A stretch of DNA of 64,000 nucleotides, taken from Halalkalibacter urbisdiaboli. Its GTDB lineage: Bacteria; Bacillota; Bacilli; Bacillales; Bacillaceae_D. A program made the position numbers and the translations under genes. The stretch is from positions 978,172-1,042,171 of the forward strand of contig NZ_MVJM01000001.1 of assembly GCF_002156385.1 (NCBI RefSeq). Reading direction: 5' to 3'. Under the pieces are notes generated by a model. It was not told the DNA's origin. It worked only from the letters and a program-made list of their open reading frames with translations, and did not search any database. Within the stretch, counting starts at the first letter, position 1. Each line of letters opens with the position of its first letter. Shown piece by piece: positions 33,606-42,448 of the stretch.

Positions 33606-34139
33606 TTAATGTATTTCCAACTTTCCCTCTCTTTTGTAAGTATCGAATAATTCATTAATATGTTCATCAATCATTTGACCCCATGACTCTAAATCTTCCT
33701 CGGTTGGTTCCCCAATTTTTTTATCAATATACTTCTCTACGTAAGCTTGCTTTGTATAGGTGATATCTTCCCAAACTTCAAAATATTTTACTGAGGACAC
33801 TCCTAATAAGGATGCTTGTTGTTCATAAAACGTTTTGTCATCTATAAATTCGAACCTATCAATTGGTTCAGAACTAGGAAACAAGGCTTGTATTTTTTCG
33901 ACAACCTCATCTTCAGAAACAGTTATCCCTTTATCTTTAGATTCCTGAATGACAACCTCTTGTTTTAAGTACATATTAATAATATTTTCTGTTTCTTTTT
34001 CTAAAGAAAATTGCCAAAGAACATCTTCTACCTTAATCTCTTCCCCATTAAGAACCGCTATTGTATCTTCTTTTTCATATTTTTGCCCTGTACAGGCTGT
34101 CATTAAGACTGCACAAAGTAAAAATAATCTTAGCTTCAC
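33606..34139 (-). CDS. Lipoprotein with SurA-like N-terminal domain
   Basis: The 177-residue protein starts MKLRLFLLCAVLMTACTG (lipobox LMTAC). It continues TIAVLNGEEIKVEDVLWQF, then helices with QEVVIQESKDKGITVSEDEV, the typical N-terminal chaperone domain of PrsA/SurA-type foldases. The PPIase domain is absent and the protein is short. A folding role outside the membrane is plausible but inferred. Confidence 0.74.
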   Translation of the reverse strand: MKLRLFLLCAVLMTACTGQKYEKEDTIAVLNGEEIKVEDVLWQFSLEKETENIINMYLKQEVVIQESKDKGITVSEDEVVEKIQALFPSSEPIDRFEFIDDKTFYEQQASLLGVSSVKYFEVWEDITYTKQAYVEKYIDKKIGEPTEEDLESWGQMIDEHINELFDTYKREGKLEIH

Positions 34140-34261
34140 TTAATTGCCTCCTCACAAAAGCTTCATTTTTGTTCCACTTAGACATAAAATACCCCCTATA
34201 TGAAAGAATCTTTAACAGTCACAAACTAAAGCAATCCGTTCGTTTTTTTATAAGAGCGTCT

Positions 34262-34762
34262 TCATGATAACCTCGAAATTATTGGGTAGTCTATAGCAAA
34301 AATGACTTGTTCAGCATTAAAGCGAATGACTTTCTTTACTTCATAAAATCCAAGTCGCTTTAATAAGTTACATGAAGCAGTATTTTTCGATTGCGCTTCA
34401 GCAATGAGCTTGTTATTGACATTATCCTCAAAGAAATTTCGCAAAACTTGACTTATCGTCTCAAACGCAAAACCTTTACCCCAGAAACTTGATAGAAACA
34501 TATATGAAATTTGAGTATATTCTCCATCATAGTGAGGTGTTAATAAAATACATCCTAAAAATGCGCCTGAAATTCTTTCTCTCACTGTCCAATACATGCA
34601 ATTTTCTTGAGGATTTATCCATTCTATCATTCTATTGTCGATTTGCTGGGAACTTCTTTGCCCACCCAAGTAATCCCATACCCTAGTATCACGGTATAAG
34701 TTAACTAAATCATTATAGTCAGCTCGTTTTGTTATGTTGATACTACAACGTTTGGTTTCCAC
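34262..34762 (-). CDS. GNAT-family acetyltransferase (RimJ/RimL type)
   Basis: The 166-residue protein has SYMFLSSFWGKGFAFETISQ (acetyl-CoA motif A) and AEAQSKNTASCNLLKRLGF (motif B), typical of RimJ/RimL-like GNATs. The substrate is unknown. Confidence 0.85.
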   Translation of the reverse strand: METKRCSINITKRADYNDLVNLYRDTRVWDYLGGQRSSQQIDNRMIEWINPQENCMYWTVRERISGAFLGCILLTPHYDGEYTQISYMFLSSFWGKGFAFETISQVLRNFFEDNVNNKLIAEAQSKNTASCNLLKRLGFYEVKKVIRFNAEQVIFAIDYPIISRLS

Positions 34763-34916
34763 TTTACAATCTCCTCGTATATTAATTAACTTACCATTAT
34801 CGTTCGATATCGCTTATTCTCCATTATATTTAACATTCTTTTCCTTGAGAAAAATTTTTAAAATAGAAAATCACTCTAGCACAATGTACTCTTAGTTTTA
34901 ATGGTTTTATTGGATA

Positions 34917-35501
34917 TCATCGACTTAAAAAACTCACCAAGTTCCTCTTTACAGCCTCCCACTCCTTGTCCAAAATACTATATATATTAGAATCTCGAAT
35001 ATATCCATCATGATTAATCAATTCTTGTCGTAAAGTTCCTTCAAACTTCGCTCCTATTCTTTGAATTGCGCGATTGGATCTTTCATTTCTTGAATCAGTC
35101 CTGAGCTGGATTCGAACCAGTTCCAATACTTCAAAGCCATACCTCAATAATAGATATTTACACTCTGTGTTGACCCTAGTTCTCCAAACCTTGGGGTCCA
35201 ACCAAGTGCCACCTATTTCTAGTTTTCTATGTTGCGGGGAGATCTCTAAGTAACTGGTACTTCCAACAATCTTATTCGTGTTCTTATCAAGGATGACGAA
35301 TGGATACCATAGTCCCTGCTTTTTTAATTCCAACAGATCATTAATCGTGTTAAGCATGTCCTCAGGTTTATTTATGTTCCCCGGACTGTACGTCCAAATT
35401 TCACTGTGATTGGATGCCTTAAATAGTTCCTCCGAATGTTCATTTGACATTGGTACTAGCCTTACCCTTTTCCCATCAAGTACGATATCATCTGTAAACA
35501 T
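34917..35501 (-). CDS. GNAT-family acetyltransferase downstream of a truncated metS
   Basis: The 194-residue protein starts MFTDDIVLDGKRVRLVPMS and contains LDPKVWRTRVNTECKYLLLR and NERSNRAIQRIGAKFEG, the RimJ/RimL layout. The ATG at 35501 follows CAAGGGGGG directly, and that site is also the end of the truncated metS reading frame (the metS stop TAA is 1 bp upstream). It is therefore transcribed behind a Met T-box. Read-through would be controlled by uncharged tRNA-Met. Confidence 0.87.
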   Translation of the reverse strand: MFTDDIVLDGKRVRLVPMSNEHSEELFKASNHSEIWTYSPGNINKPEDMLNTINDLLELKKQGLWYPFVILDKNTNKIVGSTSYLEISPQHRKLEIGGTWLDPKVWRTRVNTECKYLLLRYGFEVLELVRIQLRTDSRNERSNRAIQRIGAKFEGTLRQELINHDGYIRDSNIYSILDKEWEAVKRNLVSFLSR

Positions 35502-35502
35502 T

Positions 35503-35808
35503 TTAAATCCCCCCTTGTAACTCTGAGTCTGTACGCGTATAGCAATCATAGGTGAAACCAAGCTTCTCAAAGCATTCACTAAATTCTTTGTGATAGTTAT
35601 CAGCTATTTCTTTAGGTGTTACCCCTTCTTGCTTTGCTCTAATTGTAATTGGGGTTCCATTACAATCACTTCCAGAAACATAAAGTACGTTATCTCCTTT
35701 CGTTCTATAATATCGAGCTAAAATATCTCCTGATAATAGACTTGCTATGTGACCTAAATGCAATGATCCATTTGCATATGGCCAAGCCCCTCCAATTAGT
35801 ACATTCAT
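35503..35808 (-). pseudogene. metS: Truncated methionyl-tRNA synthetase gene (N-terminal fragment)
   Basis: The 101-residue frame begins [20 protein letters not shown], the HIGH-motif region of class I methionyl-tRNA synthetase, and continues [15 protein letters not shown]. It ends abruptly after [14 protein letters not shown]. About 96 residues match the family and the last few come from the ribosome binding site of the next gene. The full enzyme has about 500-650 residues, so it is inactive. Its leader and start are intact (GGAGG 7 bases before the ATG). Confidence 0.9.
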
Positions 35809-35838
35809 TTTTCTTCCTCCTTTTAATCTAAATAAAAA

Positions 35839-36120
35839 AACCTCGCCCTAAGACAAAAACATTTGTCTAAGGACGAGGTTATACTCGTGTTACCACCTTA
35901 ATTCACTAATCACTCACATGATTAGCCTCAATAAGTACGGAACAAATAAATGTTCTTATACTCTGACATTTATAACGAGTGCCAAATCTCGTCACAACCT
36001 TACTCATTATTATAAGTTCGGCTATGCAGCTCAGAGACCATGTTCAATCAAGTATTCAATGCTTCTTTTCAGCTACCGAAGCTCTCTGTAAAAGAATAAA
36101 ATTGATTTACTCTTCTCATC
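35839..36120 (-). promoter_or_regulatory. Methionine-specific T-box riboswitch
   Basis: The minus strand contains the T-box AAGGTGGTAACACG (35886-35899), then a terminator with the stem CCTCGTCC and GGGCGAGG and a T run (35839-35880). Further upstream is a stem I with GAACATGGTCTCTGAG, in which ATG is the probable specifier codon. The architecture matches T-box leaders (Rfam RF00230). It precedes metS, so methionine specificity is consistent. Confidence 0.92.
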
Positions 36121-36250
36121 ATTGCCTTTAGTGTTTATCATTACTTAGTAAACTTATTTACCTTATTATTACATTTAATGTTAATTAAAACAATATGTAT
36201 TCAACTTTTAAATATGTTGATATTTTGCTCATAAAACAGCAATTCACTAT

Positions 36251-36320
36251 CCTATCCTGTTCTTTACTTCGATAATAAAAGCGAATACCTTGTTTAGCAA
36301 TCGCAGACGTTCGTTCAGTA
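36251..36320 (-). repeat. Intergenic cassette element, GCGAATACC class
   Basis: CTATCCTGTTCTTTACTTCG, AAAGCGAATACCTTG, TTTAGCAATCGC, then GACGTTCGTTCAG. Confidence 0.72.
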
Positions 36321-36332
36321 CACTGTCGCAGT

Positions 36333-37022
36333 TTACTTTCTACTCTTCACAATATTTAATAAATCCATTGGTTTCTCAATAGATGGGAATTCATCATTGT
36401 TGATTTTTCTGTTATAAAACCATTTTGCACGAAAAGCTTCAATTCCAGAATTTTTGGCACCTACTAATTCATTCGCACCACCATCACCAATAAAAATTGC
36501 TTCAGAGGGTTTTACATCAAGACGTTGACACGCAATCATATAGATTTCTCTACTAGGTTTTGAAACTCCCTCTTGATATGAAAGTATCATTTCATCAATT
36601 AATTTAAATAACGGACTTAGAAACAAACTTTCCGTCTCTTCTGCTGAACAATTGCTTACTAATCCAATCTTCACCCCGTTTCGTTTCAATTCTTTAAGTG
36701 TGTTAACAATATCAATACTTATATTTTGGTAAGGTAATCGTTTAGCAGCTATTCTTTTTTCATTAAGCTCCCTAAGAGTATTATCATCTGCATCAAGATT
36801 TGATATTGTACAAATATCCTTTAAAACCGTAAAATAATCAGAAAAAACTCCAGTCATTCGTCCAGGCCTTCTTTTAACCCATTCGTCTTCAAAAAGCTCT
36901 TCACTGATTCCTAAAATAGAAGCAGGGGATTGGCATTCAGGGGTCCCAAAATCCATAATGTTTACCCCATTTTCTCGTTCTGTAATAAGTGTTTCATATA
37001 AATCAAATAAAATAGCTTTCAA
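36333..37022 (-). CDS. HAD-superfamily hydrolase
   Basis: The 229-residue protein has motif I LFDLYETL (DxYxT), motif II GLVSNCSAEET, motif III KPSREIY (Lys), and motif IV AIFIGDGGANELVGA. It is a subfamily I HAD phosphatase-type enzyme of unknown substrate. The start is a TTG with GGGAG 6 bases upstream (longer ATG start at 37040 possible). The DLYET variant, in place of DxDxT, is less common. Confidence 0.87.
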   Translation of the reverse strand: MKAILFDLYETLITERENGVNIMDFGTPECQSPASILGISEELFEDEWVKRRPGRMTGVFSDYFTVLKDICTISNLDADDNTLRELNEKRIAAKRLPYQNISIDIVNTLKELKRNGVKIGLVSNCSAEETESLFLSPLFKLIDEMILSYQEGVSKPSREIYMIACQRLDVKPSEAIFIGDGGANELVGAKNSGIEAFRAKWFYNRKINNDEFPSIEKPMDLLNIVKSRK

Positions 37023-37161
37023 TCGAATCTCCCTTTCCATAAATCCTTTCCGTCTTTACTCATTGAGATTAAAATTCCCTTTAAAACCTACCTATAATTG
37101 TTTTAATGTTTTAATTCTTCCTACTGCGTTCGTAAAATAATAGTTATTTCGCTCTCCTAGA

Positions 37162-37185
37162 AAAGCACTCGTTACTTTAATAAGA
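37162..37185 (-). repeat. Partial cassette-element boundary
   Basis: AAAAGCACTCGTTACTTTAA, then TAAG. Only the end boundary is left. Confidence 0.45.
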
Positions 37186-37194
37186 CAATAATTA

Positions 37195-37893
37195 TTAAAG
37201 GTTTGTAATTTCAAAGAAATCTGGTTCAGGTTTCATTAATTTGATACCTTTTTCTGATTGAAAGTAAATTTCTTTGTCGCTTTCATACAGAACTTTTATT
37301 TCTATATCTCCCATGTCAATTATGCTTGTTTTTTCACGGGGGAATACTTCTTCATCCCAATCAATAGCATCGTTGATAAAATGGACAATACCTTTAATTT
37401 TATCTATGTCATTAATTTCATTACAATCTCCATCAGATGAACTTTGATGAATACAGATGCTTGTTGGAATATCATCAATCCAAGTTGTTGAATGGTAAAT
37501 AGGAATTTTATCAAAAATAACTTTTGTTTGATTGTTCATTTCAAAATAACTTCCGTAGATAGATAATTCCCATTCTAATCCCTTCTTTCGCCATCGGGAC
37601 ATAAATCCTGCATTAATATTTTCATCGGAAGAACTTTGCTCATATTCGACTTCCCAACCATACTTTGGAAGTTCATTTGAATAAAATCCATGTATGTCAT
37701 TCCAATGATTGCCTTCCATTACATATTGGTGTACAGTCGGTCTCAATCCTTCAAATAAAGGAATGTCCTTCTGTTTTTCGGGAATAATTGACATTGCTTC
37801 ATAGGTATCATCAGTAACCCTTTGATATATAAACCAACCCGTAGCAACTAAAATTGTAATAGCTCCATAAATTAGCCAATTTCTTCTCTTCAT
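37195..37893 (-). CDS. Hypothetical membrane-anchored protein
   Basis: The 232-residue protein has an N-terminal membrane helix (IYGAITILVATGWFIY) and an extracytoplasmic domain with two similar-looking beta-rich parts. YGWEVEYEQSSSDENI and ICIHQSSSDGDCNEI are low-complexity Ser/Asp stretches. I do not recognise the family. Confidence 0.68.
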   Translation of the reverse strand: MKRRNWLIYGAITILVATGWFIYQRVTDDTYEAMSIIPEKQKDIPLFEGLRPTVHQYVMEGNHWNDIHGFYSNELPKYGWEVEYEQSSSDENINAGFMSRWRKKGLEWELSIYGSYFEMNNQTKVIFDKIPIYHSTTWIDDIPTSICIHQSSSDGDCNEINDIDKIKGIVHFINDAIDWDEEVFPREKTSIIDMGDIEIKVLYESDKEIYFQSEKGIKLMKPEPDFFEITNL

Positions 37894-37991
37894 TTAATCC
37901 CCCTTATCCGTTCTTATTTTTCCAAAAATCCAAATTCCCTGTTTGGTATGTCAACACTAAATGATGTAAAGTCATCTATTTCACAATTAAA

Positions 37992-38036
37992 TTGCTCTGT
38001 CCCGTTCTAGTTCTAATGCTCCCGTTACCACAATAA
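37992..38036 (-). repeat. Partial cassette element
   Basis: TTGCTCTGTCCCGTTCTAGT, AATGCTCCCGTTACCAC, AATAAAG. Confidence 0.5.
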
Positions 38037-38039
38037 AGT

Positions 38040-38528
38040 TTAGTGTTGAATAGGAATATTTTTTTCAAAAGAAAGTCCTAAATACCTATAATTAATAATA
38101 ACCTCATTTATTTCTTTATCGTTGATAATACTCAAGCTATAGCTTTTATCATCTTCAGTTGCAGTACCGTTATTTACTTTTTCTAACTGTGATAATGGAG
38201 CGGTATTTGGCTCTATTATCACATCTTCAATGTTCGTGATACCATACTCTCTCGCCTCACCATCAAAATCAACAGCTACAATAAAACCTTTTAATGGATT
38301 ACTTACCTGAATTTTTTTATCTAATGGTTCTTCATTATTATTTATTAACACATCGTTAATCTCTACATCACTAAATCCTTCATTTCCTATACTAATAACA
38401 ACTGCTTGTTTATCCCCAGATGAACCAATTGTTCCCCTCATTAATGCTGGATTTGATTTAATAAAAGAAAAAAGTCCAATTGATATAACAGCAAAAATTA
38501 GAACTGAAATCAGAATTATTTTTCTCAA
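38040..38528 (-). CDS. Membrane-anchored protein, family A (paralogue of the 50070 gene)
   Basis: The 162-residue protein starts (TTG) with RKIILISVLIFAVISIG, one membrane helix, followed by KSNPALMRGTIG, then VVISIGNEGFSDVEINDVLI. The same order appears in the protein encoded at 50070-50558 (NPPLSANG, then VVEIVNSGFANIKLKNVLVN), so they are distant paralogues. The domain looks like a beta-sandwich outside the membrane. Function unknown. Confidence 0.68.
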   Translation of the reverse strand: MRKIILISVLIFAVISIGLFSFIKSNPALMRGTIGSSGDKQAVVISIGNEGFSDVEINDVLINNNEEPLDKKIQVSNPLKGFIVAVDFDGEAREYGITNIEDVIIEPNTAPLSQLEKVNNGTATEDDKSYSLSIINDKEINEVIINYRYLGLSFEKNIPIQH

Positions 38529-38609
38529 TTCCCCACAACCCTTTCGAAATACCCTTAAGAAAAACATCTACTCTAACCCTAACATAAATTACCAATAAAT
38601 TGGAGAGAT

Positions 38610-38688
38610 CCTTCTTCAACTCTTCTTCCACGTTAGCACAAGAAGTGACTGTTCTAATTTGAACAATCGCACTCGTTAATTTAAGAGG
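38610..38688 (-). repeat. Intergenic cassette element
   Basis: CCTTCTTCAACTCTTCTTCC, ACGTTAGCACAAG, CAATCGCACTCGTTAATTT, AAGAG. The hairpin is a variant of the GCGA class. Confidence 0.68.
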
Positions 38689-38774
38689 ATAAAATAACAC
38701 TGATGTTGAATTGTAAATTAAATAATATAGTACCTTTATTGGTATAAATCAACAAAACTAAAGGAGTTATTCTA

Positions 38775-39224
38775 ATGAATAATATTTTTGAGCTCTTGCA
38801 TAAAGATGAAATATTAAAACGTATCGACAACTTAAGCGTTAATTCACAACCGAAATGGGGAAAAATGGATGTCTCCCAAATGTTAGCTCATTGTTCATCT
38901 TTCCAAGATATCGCTATGGGATATTCTTTACCCCCAAGAGGTTGGTTAGGGTTATTAGTAGGTAGATTTGCAAAACCCATTTTTTATAATGACAAGCCTT
39001 TACCATACAATATGTCTACTATTCCAGACATTGTAATTGCAGATAAAAAGGAATTTGAAATAGAAAGAGAAAAACTTAAACAAAAAATTAATAAATTCCA
39101 TAAGAGTGGACCAGAGACTTGTACAAGTCATCCACATCCTTTTTTCGGAAAACTTACTTCTGAACAATGGGGAAAAGGAATCTACAAGCATCTTGACCAC
39201 CATTTGAAACAGTTTGGAGTTTAG
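38775..39224 (+). CDS. DUF1569-family protein
   Basis: The 149-residue protein has KWGKMDVSQMLAHCSSFQDI, then HPFFGKLTSEQWGKGIYKHL and DHHLKQFG, the DUF1569 (DinB-related) signature. AAAGGAG lies upstream of the ATG. It is one of only two array genes on the plus strand apart from insertion sequences. Metal-binding His residues (AHC and DHHLKQF) suggest a DinB-like fold. Confidence 0.85.
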   Translation: MNNIFELLHKDEILKRIDNLSVNSQPKWGKMDVSQMLAHCSSFQDIAMGYSLPPRGWLGLLVGRFAKPIFYNDKPLPYNMSTIPDIVIADKKEFEIEREKLKQKINKFHKSGPETCTSHPHPFFGKLTSEQWGKGIYKHLDHHLKQFGV

Positions 39225-39230
39225 TCACAG

Positions 39231-39261
39231 AATTAAATTATTCATGATATAGTATGAATAA
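39231..39261. terminator. Possible hairpin terminator after the DUF1569 gene
   Basis: AAATTATTCAT and ATGAATAATTT form an AT-rich stem 7 bp after the stop; the T tract is weak. Confidence 0.45.
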
Positions 39262-39271
39262 TTTAACTATA

Positions 39272-39399
39272 CCTTCTTAAACTAATCTGCTTCTTACTTG
39301 AATAACACCGTTTAAATTTTAACATTAATTTCCTTATTCGTCTGATAAAGACAAAGAAAAAGCGTCCCCGTTGTAGGAACGCCCCCCGATACTTGAATA
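39272..39399 (-). repeat. Long intergenic cassette element, GCGTCCC class
   Basis: CCTTCTTAAACTAATCTGCT, TTTTAACATTAATTTCC, GAAAAAGCGTCCC and TGTAGGAACGC, then CGATACTTGAATATAG. Confidence 0.9.
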
Positions 39400-39492
39400 T
39401 AGATTGAACTTTTTACAGCAACTTCGTTTGTAACATTATGTTTGAACACTCCTAAATAAAAAAATAAAGCATGTATTTTTAATTGAACAACT

Positions 39493-40413
39493 TTATTTTA
39501 ATGTTAACTTGTTTTCAATTTTGGTTTTGTTTTCATAAATCCACATAAACATTGCTTTATTTATTTCAAATATTTTCGGATTACTAGCGAAGTACGCCAT
39601 AAATATGGTTTGAATAGAAAGCATTATATGCCATATAGACTTAGCTTCAACTTCTTTTAAGTCATTTATTTTGTTATATTCCGCAAATAAGATTCCTACA
39701 AAATCAAACCAATTATCTCTTAAAGTTTCATCGGAAAATATTTCACTCAAAATACTTGTGGAGCAATAACAAGGATCAAATATCCTTACATTGACTTCAA
39801 CAATTTCAAAATCAATTACTCCTGCCAATTGACAATCTTTATATATAATGTTTGATATGTGAGCATCTCGATGTATTAGCTGTTTTGGCAAACCTTCAAT
39901 TATTGCCTTTAATTCTTCTTCCAAGTTTTTAAAGATGTCTTTCAACTGTTGGTTGGCATATACATTTAAGACTTTATTTACTGCCCAACCGTATACTGTA
40001 TTATAAAGGTCTTTCCGGGAAAAATTAGATGCTATTTTTTCATTATTCATCATCTTGTGTAACGAAGCAATGGTTTCCCCAAACAAATGGGGAACAATTG
40101 GATTTTGTACACATTCTGTTGCACTGAATGTCTGTCCAACAATGTAATTGTAAATACAATAGTTATCATTTTTGTAGTTAAAAATAAATTCTCCATAATT
40201 ATTAACCAAGGGAAAATGAACCTTTAAATTGTTAGACTGTATGTGTTTTAAAAGTTCTATTTCATTTTTTATTTGTTCTGTATTTCCCTTTTTCTTTAGA
40301 ATAAATTTCTTATCATCATTTGTAGTTAGGAGTATTACTCTTTCTGAAATGATGTTTAGTTCCTTAATCTCAATCCCCCAATGAGTAGCAATTCCAAAAT
40401 CGGTAAATTCCAT
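39493..40413 (-). CDS. APH-like phosphotransferase
   Basis: The 306-residue protein has an N-lobe with KKFILKKKG, a catalytic loop LIHRDAHISNIIY (HRDxxxxN), and AGVIDFEIVE (DFE). This is the bacterial APH/spore-coat-kinase type fold. A MEFTD start at 40413 follows GGAGG by 8 bases. The substrate is unknown; similarity to antibiotic kinases is only fold-level. Confidence 0.83.
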   Translation of the reverse strand: MEFTDFGIATHWGIEIKELNIISERVILLTTNDDKKFILKKKGNTEQIKNEIELLKHIQSNNLKVHFPLVNNYGEFIFNYKNDNYCIYNYIVGQTFSATECVQNPIVPHLFGETIASLHKMMNNEKIASNFSRKDLYNTVYGWAVNKVLNVYANQQLKDIFKNLEEELKAIIEGLPKQLIHRDAHISNIIYKDCQLAGVIDFEIVEVNVRIFDPCYCSTSILSEIFSDETLRDNWFDFVGILFAEYNKINDLKEVEAKSIWHIMLSIQTIFMAYFASNPKIFEINKAMFMWIYENKTKIENKLTLK

Positions 40414-40500
40414 ACAAATCTCCTCCACAAGTAAATATAAGTCCTACTCTCTTTTTTGATAAAAACCCTTCATCTAAGATCGAAAAAGTAATATTTCTTA

Positions 40501-40577
40501 TTCCACTAACTGCTTCGTTACTGGAACAATGGGTCCAATTTCCTTATTCAAGAAAAGCAAACCGTTAGTTGAAGAAC
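40501..40577 (-). repeat. Intergenic cassette element (variant hairpin)
   Basis: TTCCACTAACTGCTTCGTTA, TTTCCTTATTCAAG, AAACCGTTAGTTGAAGAAC. Confidence 0.7.
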
Positions 40578-40584
40578 AAATGCA

Positions 40585-40674
40585 TCATACATCTAAGTTA
40601 AAGTTAATCCCCACACTAGATGCTTGTTCCCCACCTCTAATTCCCCAATTATCAAGGCTAGGTTCGTGTAAAGT
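40585..40674 (-). pseudogene. C-terminal tautomerase-like fragment
   Basis: The minus strand reads TLHEPSLDNWGIRGGEQASS, then VGINFNLDV and TGA. It parallels the end of the tautomerase-family gene at 12652-13041 (HNWGIRGLPGDE, NYKVNV). The rest of the gene is gone. It lies directly 5' of an intergenic element, in register with a gene end. Confidence 0.6.
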
Positions 40675-40689
40675 TAATAGAACTCTTAT

Positions 40690-41115
40690 TTATGGATAAC
40701 GACTAGAATTAAATACCCACGTTTTAAACTCTTCATTTTGACCTTGCAATTCCCATTCTGTCTTGTGAAAATAGTCATTGAATTTCGAATCTGTCGGACA
40801 TAATGCAACGATAGGTAAATCATTTACTGTTTTTAACATCTTTTTTAATAAGCCTTTACCACGATAAACCTCACTTATCGCAAATTGATATAAAGAAATT
40901 TTGTTTTGTGTTTTTTTTCGGTAAAAGCGAAATGCCCCTACTACTTGACCTTCTACTGTTGCTACTATCATTTGCTTTCTTTTTATGGCTGCTTTAATCC
41001 CAAGAGGACATAAAAACTCTTCAGAATAAACTGCACTGTTATTGCGGTCTAAATTTTCGTTGAAGAAAGTCACAACTTCAGATATATGAGTTGGATTCGC
41101 TAAAGCTATCTGCAT
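40690..41115 (-). CDS. GNAT-family acetyltransferase
   Basis: The 141-residue protein has ISEVYRGKGLLKKMLKTVN (motif A) and a short C-terminal SKFNDYFHKTEWE (motif B). QMIVATVEGQVVGAFRFYR is the preceding strand pair. It is a single-gene cassette-like unit; 24 bp separate it from the next gene, so it may be co-transcribed with the serine hydrolase. The substrate is unknown. Confidence 0.84.
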   Translation of the reverse strand: MQIALANPTHISEVVTFFNENLDRNNSAVYSEEFLCPLGIKAAIKRKQMIVATVEGQVVGAFRFYRKKTQNKISLYQFAISEVYRGKGLLKKMLKTVNDLPIVALCPTDSKFNDYFHKTEWELQGQNEEFKTWVFNSSRYP

Positions 41116-41139
41116 CTTTTCCCCCTAACGTAACGCTTA

Positions 41140-42177
41140 TTAAGAACTTAGAGATTTATATATATCTCCAATAATTCCTTCCAATTGATGAACACCTAAT
41201 TCTGCATTCGTCATGATAACAGCACCTTTTTCAAAGTGTGGATACGCTACCATCATACATTGGAAACCTACTCCCCAACCCATAGATGTGATTTCTAATT
41301 CTTTTTCAGATCCTTCTAGAAATACACCCAATCCAGTCCAACTTTTTCCTCTTTGAGAAGTTATCATTTCTTTAACTAAATTTGTTGAAATACCAATTTT
41401 ACTTTCTCCTTTTAGAGCATTCATTAGCTCAAGAACTAATGCAGCTAAATCTAAAGAAGTCGTCCATAATCCAGAAGCTGTTGGATAAGGGTATATAGGA
41501 TATTTTCCATCTACCAATTCACCATTTTTGTTATGACCACAAGAGAATTCTTTTTTATCCCTCTCTAATATCGTTGTATTTAAATGGCTATTTTTCATCT
41601 CTAATGGCTTAAATATCAACTCATTTGCCACTTGATCATACGGTTTTTTCATCACATCTTCGATAAGTTGTTGAATAATACAAAAGCCTGCATCTGAATA
41701 ATGAAATTCACTCTCTGGCTCGCACTGTACTTCAATAGGAACCTTACAATAAGGAGTTTTTCCCTCTAACAATTCAACCATTGAAGGAATACCTATATCT
41801 GAATTTAGTTCAAAAAAACTACCTTCAGGGTCCTTAATTCCAGATTGATGACTAAGCAAGTTTCTTAACGTAACTTTTTTATTTTTTGTGTATTTATTTT
41901 CAGGTACTTTCCACGTTACAAGTTTTTCATTTACATTTTCATCCAAATAAAGAAACCCTTCCTCTAATAGCTTTATAACGATCATTCCTGTTAAGAATTT
42001 ACTAATGGAACACGCACTAAAACTAGAATTCTCATTTACTTTTCTATCGCTATTTACTTCTAGTAAGCCGTAATATTCTGTTCCACTGATTTGACCGTTT
42101 TCAATCAATGTAATGCTTAAACCGTTTACATTATAATGTTCCATTCGTTCTTCAATGTTGATATTTTTTAATTTCAT
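41140..42177 (-). CDS. Beta-lactamase-fold serine hydrolase
   Basis: The 345-residue protein has the catalytic SxxK (ACSISKFLTG, residues about 54-57), the Y-x-N-type motif YSDAGF and a C-terminal GWGVGFQCMM region. It resembles class C beta-lactamase/DD-peptidase-like esterases. There is no signal peptide, so it is a cytoplasmic hydrolase rather than a secreted beta-lactamase. The substrate is unknown. Confidence 0.85.
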   Translation of the reverse strand: MKLKNINIEERMEHYNVNGLSITLIENGQISGTEYYGLLEVNSDRKVNENSSFSACSISKFLTGMIVIKLLEEGFLYLDENVNEKLVTWKVPENKYTKNKKVTLRNLLSHQSGIKDPEGSFFELNSDIGIPSMVELLEGKTPYCKVPIEVQCEPESEFHYSDAGFCIIQQLIEDVMKKPYDQVANELIFKPLEMKNSHLNTTILERDKKEFSCGHNKNGELVDGKYPIYPYPTASGLWTTSLDLAALVLELMNALKGESKIGISTNLVKEMITSQRGKSWTGLGVFLEGSEKELEITSMGWGVGFQCMMVAYPHFEKGAVIMTNAELGVHQLEGIIGDIYKSLSS

Positions 42178-42259
42178 GATTCTCCCCCTAATTACTTTAA
42201 TGAAATTATAACACGAATATATGTTCTATTGTATGTATTTGGAAAATAAAATTTATTTT

Positions 42260-42442
42260 TGAACAATGCTGCCCGTTACTTGAATAACGCGTTTTAATTT
42301 TAATATTGATTTCCTTATTTATGTGATAAAGACAAAGAAAAAGCGTCCCTGTTATAGGAACGCAACCGTTAGCCATCCATGAAGAGCCACTTCACCACAG
42401 ATAATGTAAATTAAATTCGTTCTTACATGAGAGTTGAAGAAC
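42260..42442 (-). repeat. Longest intergenic cassette element, GCGTCCC class plus 65-bp module
   Basis: GAACAATGCTGCCCGTTACT, AATTTTAATATTGATTTCC, GAAAAAGCGTCCC and TATAGGAACGC, then AACCGTTAGCCATCCATG, TTCACCACAGATAATG, and TTCTTACATGAGAG before TTGAAGAAC. The module also occurs at 17302-17377. Confidence 0.9.
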
Positions 42443-42448
42443 AATAAA

